A stretch of DNA of 7,736 nt. Origin: Planctomycetales bacterium (GTDB taxonomy: Bacteria; Planctomycetota; Planctomycetia; Isosphaerales; Isosphaeraceae). The translations under genes and the position numbers were made by a program. The stretch is taken from NCBI GenBank assembly GCA_027451455.1, contig DAIDJI010000247.1, forward strand, positions 1 through 7,736, in the 5' to 3' direction. Positions 6,280-7,736 of this stretch are shown here, piece by piece. Positions within the stretch are counted from its first letter, which is position 1; every line of letters begins with the position of its first letter. The notes under the pieces are model-generated. The model did not search any database. It was given only the letters and a program-made list of their open reading frames with translations, and had not been told where the DNA came from.

Positions 6280-6285
6280 CGTCAA
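6257..6285 (-). promoter_or_regulatory. Candidate sigma-70 promoter for the BON-like protein and kinase genes
   Basis: On the minus strand, TTGACG (6285-6280, five of six to TTGACA) is followed after exactly 17 nt by TATTCT (6262-6257, four of six to TATAAT). Initiation would fall near 6250, leaving a leader of about 230 nt before the BON-like ATG at 6018. The -10 lies in the loop of the hairpin at 6231-6279, so transcripts begun here would carry only part of that structure. Confidence 0.45.
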
Positions 6286-6289
6286 ACCC

Positions 6290-6943
6290 CTACTCCCCGT
6301 GAGCCAGGTCGGTATGGCGACGGAGTGGCCGCAAACCGGCTGCTCCAGCCTGGTTGGGTGCCTCGAGCAACTCGTCGGTCTGGATGATCGACTCGGCGAG
6401 CTTCGCCATCGGGATGCGACGGTCCTGGCTCTGTCGCTGGAGCAGCCGGAACGCCTCGCTCTCGTTGAGGTGACGCCGCGACATCAGAATTCCCTTGGCT
6501 CGCTCGATGAGCTTCCGTTCGCGCAGAGTCGTCTTCAGCTCGTCGACATCCTCCTGAAGCGCCTTCAGCTCGCGCGCCCGGGCTACCGCGACCTGCACGG
6601 CCGCGTGGAGGCTGGGATTGGTCGCCGGCTTCAAAAGGTAAGAGATCACACCGTCCTCCACCGCCTGATCGATCAGGTTTGGGTGGCCATGGGCGGTCAG
6701 AATGATGACCGGCGTCCCGGGATCGACGGCAATCTGACGGGCCGCCGAGAGCCCATCGAGGCCCGGCATCTCAATGTCCATGAATACGGCGTCAGGGAGG
6801 GTCCGCCGGCACATCTCGATGGCACGCTGGCCATCGTGGACAACCGCCACGACGTCGTAGCCCAGCGATTCCAGTTGGTTCTGCAATCCGACCGCGACTG
6901 GTTTCTCGTCGTCTGCGATCACAACACGATAAGGCCGAGTCAT
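6290..6943 (-). CDS. Response regulator with receiver and C-terminal ANTAR RNA-binding domain
   Basis: The 217-aa product has a receiver domain (about 5-120) with the acidic pair D11-D12, phospho-acceptor D56 in FMDIEMP, T83 and K105 in LLKPA. A helical linker (about 122-140) leads to an ANTAR domain (about 140-190) with the characteristic ERKLIERAKGILM core, then SEAFRLLQ. Family members (NasR, AmiR, EutV) bind paired hexaloop hairpins in nascent RNA and prevent termination, usually in nitrogen or carbon-source operons. EutV-type proteins are activated by phosphorylation from a partner kinase. ATG 6943 is chosen because AGAGGAA lies about 8 nt upstream on the minus strand; a TTG at 6967 would add eight residues ahead of the conserved start of the receiver. 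A sigma-54-like promoter lies upstream. Phospho-site residues are intact. RNA targets are unknown. Confidence 0.94.
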   Translation of the reverse strand: MTRPYRVVIADDEKPVAVGLQNQLESLGYDVVAVVHDGQRAIEMCRRTLPDAVFMDIEMPGLDGLSAARQIAVDPGTPVIILTAHGHPNLIDQAVEDGVISYLLKPATNPSLHAAVQVAVARARELKALQEDVDELKTTLRERKLIERAKGILMSRRHLNESEAFRLLQRQSQDRRIPMAKLAESIIQTDELLEAPNQAGAAGLRPLRRHTDLAHGE

Positions 6944-6991
6944 CGCCGTGTTCCTCTCGTTACTCAATTCGCGAAAGCGGTCCCATTTTCC

Positions 6992-7007
6992 AGCAAATCT
7001 GGTTCCA
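6992..7007 (-). promoter_or_regulatory. Candidate sigma-54 (-24/-12) promoter of the ANTAR response regulator
   Basis: The minus strand reads TGGAACCAGATTTGCT (7007 to 6992). Against TGGCACG-N4-TTGCW it matches 10 of 12 defined positions and keeps the invariant GG and GC separated by exactly 10 nt. Initiation would fall near 6981, giving a leader of about 38 nt that contains the AGAGGAA ribosome-binding site before ATG 6943. Sigma-54 promoters need an enhancer-binding activator; none is encoded in this window. Confidence 0.5.
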
Positions 7008-7067
7008 CTCCCCAGAAAACATCGACCTCCGACTCCAGTTTTCCGATCTCTCGGACCTGGGAACGGC

Positions 7068-7095
7068 TTGACGACACGCGAAGCCAGGTCACAAT
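7068..7095 (+). promoter_or_regulatory. Weak sigma-70 promoter candidate for the MaoC-like gene
   Basis: TTGACG (7068-7073) is followed after 16 nt by CACAAT (7090-7095), matching the consensus at five and four positions. Initiation near 7102 would give a leader of about 70 nt before the TTG start at 7173. Evidence is limited to hexamer matches and spacing. Confidence 0.3.
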
Positions 7096-7126
7096 GTCAC
7101 CGATCTGGGGATCGAGCCCGGCCCGG

Positions 7127-7155
7127 CGGCCGGCTGACCCGCAGATCGCCGGCCG
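7127..7155. repeat. 8-bp inverted repeat in the divergent regulator/MaoC intergenic region
   Basis: CGGCCGGC (7127-7134) and GCCGGCCG (7148-7155) are exact inverted repeats around 13 nt, ending 2 nt before the GGGGAGGG SD tract (7158-7165) of the MaoC-like gene. In RNA it is a GC stem next to that SD. As DNA it lies roughly 160 bp upstream of the predicted sigma-54 start for the ANTAR gene, within reach of an enhancer site. Each half is itself nearly palindromic and GC-rich, so chance is possible. Confidence 0.35.
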
Positions 7156-7172
7156 GTGGGGAGGGCCCAATC

Positions 7173-7682
7173 TTGACGTTGCATGCCTGGTCGACCCTGT
7201 CGTTCGACGATCTGGTGGTGGGCGACGAGTGGGAGAGCCCTCGTCGGACAATCACTGCGGCCGATGTCGCTCTGTTCGCTGGGCTCTCCGGCGACTTCAA
7301 CCCGATTCACGTCGATTTCGAGGCCGCCGGCCGCGGGCCGTTTGGACAGCCCGTCGCTCACGGACTGCTCGGGATGGCCGTGGGCTCGGGCCTGATCAGC
7401 CAGGCTCCTCGAGTGGAGACACTGGCCTTTCTCGGCATCCTCGAATGGCGGTTCCATCACCCGATCCTCTTTGGCGACACCATCCGTGGCCTCTCCCGCG
7501 TTGAGACCCTTGAACCCGCCGCGAATGGCCGCCGAGGTGTGGTCACCTGGCATCGTCGCATCCTGAACCAGGACGATCGTGTCGTCCAGGAAGGCCGCAC
7601 TCAGACGCTGGTCCGCGCCCGAAGCCGACGGTCCGGCTCGGCCTCTCCAACCCCTCTCGACCCGCCAGCGGCCGATGCATGA
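7173..7682 (+). CDS. MaoC-like hot-dog-fold hydratase
   Basis: This 169-aa, single-domain protein belongs to the MaoC/(R)-specific enoyl-CoA hydratase superfamily, whose members hydrate trans-2-enoyl-CoA or related thioesters in the cytoplasm. The signature is intact: DVALFAGLSGDFNPIHVD (residues 31-48) with catalytic D41 and H46 and the adjacent N43, then PVAHGLLGM (60-68) downstream. The last 20 residues or so are Arg/Ser/Pro-rich and probably disordered. No ATG fits. TTG 7173 is chosen because GGGGAGGG (7158-7165) ends 7 nt upstream; TTG 7179 is the alternative, and the nearby ATG at 7183 is out of frame. It diverges from the ANTAR regulator across a 229-bp gap. The natural substrate cannot be read from the sequence, and no fatty-acid or polyhydroxyalkanoate genes are adjacent. 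Confidence 0.9.
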   Translation: MTLHAWSTLSFDDLVVGDEWESPRRTITAADVALFAGLSGDFNPIHVDFEAAGRGPFGQPVAHGLLGMAVGSGLISQAPRVETLAFLGILEWRFHHPILFGDTIRGLSRVETLEPAANGRRGVVTWHRRILNQDDRVVQEGRTQTLVRARSRRSGSASPTPLDPPAADA

Positions 7683-7736
7683 TTGACTTCGGCTTTACTA
7701 TGGCCGCCAACACCAGAATGTAACACAGATGAAGCG

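Noticed and set aside
6948..7172. N-terminal extension of the MaoC-like protein
   Set aside because: The extra 75 residues show no hot-dog-fold sequence and cross the promoter region; the SD at 7158-7165 marks TTG 7173 as the start.
5975..7504. 509-codon plus-strand frame opposite the ANTAR regulator, running into MaoC
   Set aside because: Its middle is the reverse frame of a complete response regulator and its end is another frame of MaoC; composition is typical of a GC-rich shadow.
7683..7736. TTGACT at 7683-7688 and TACTAT at 7696-7701 as a promoter at the right edge
   Set aside because: The two hexamers are only 7 nt apart and neither has a partner at normal spacing.

Overview
The window is high-GC bacterial chromosome. 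Gene content points to a planctomycete, probably of the Isosphaeraceae type: a plant-like fused 3-dehydroquinate dehydratase/shikimate dehydrogenase, a MutL carrying its own endonuclease site, a sensorless histidine kinase, a BON-like mini-protein and an ANTAR response regulator. This is an inference from protein style; there is no rRNA or other phylogenetic marker. I see no mobile element, CRISPR array, tRNA or rRNA.

Layout. 2-523 (+) is the C-terminal end of mutL, cut by the left edge. After a 148-bp gap with small inverted repeats comes a tight operon: aroDE (672-2174), aroK (2174-2719) and a type IV prepilin peptidase (2719-3681). Each stop overlaps the next start as TGATG. A LapA-domain membrane protein (3752-4129) and a coiled-coil lipoprotein with a TTG start (4192-4878) follow on the same strand. 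The lipoprotein stop and the stop of the convergent histidine kinase share one CTAG.

The minus strand, read right to left, carries an ANTAR response regulator (6943-6290), a 271-bp intergenic stretch with a strong hairpin and a candidate sigma-70 promoter, a BON-like small protein (6018-5758) and a soluble histidine kinase (5639-4875). A candidate sigma-54 -24/-12 promoter sits just upstream of the ANTAR gene. A MaoC-like hydratase gene (7173-7682, +, TTG start) diverges from it. The final 54 bp (7683-7736) hold nothing I can support.

How the genes work together. AroDE and AroK cover three consecutive shikimate-pathway steps, from 3-dehydroquinate to shikimate 3-phosphate. The prepilin peptidase is co-transcribed but belongs to pilus or type II secretion biogenesis. 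The regulator, BON-like protein and kinase form a plausible split two-component module whose output would be RNA antitermination (ANTAR) rather than DNA binding. This module and its promoter architecture are the least ordinary part of the window; the rest is largely housekeeping.
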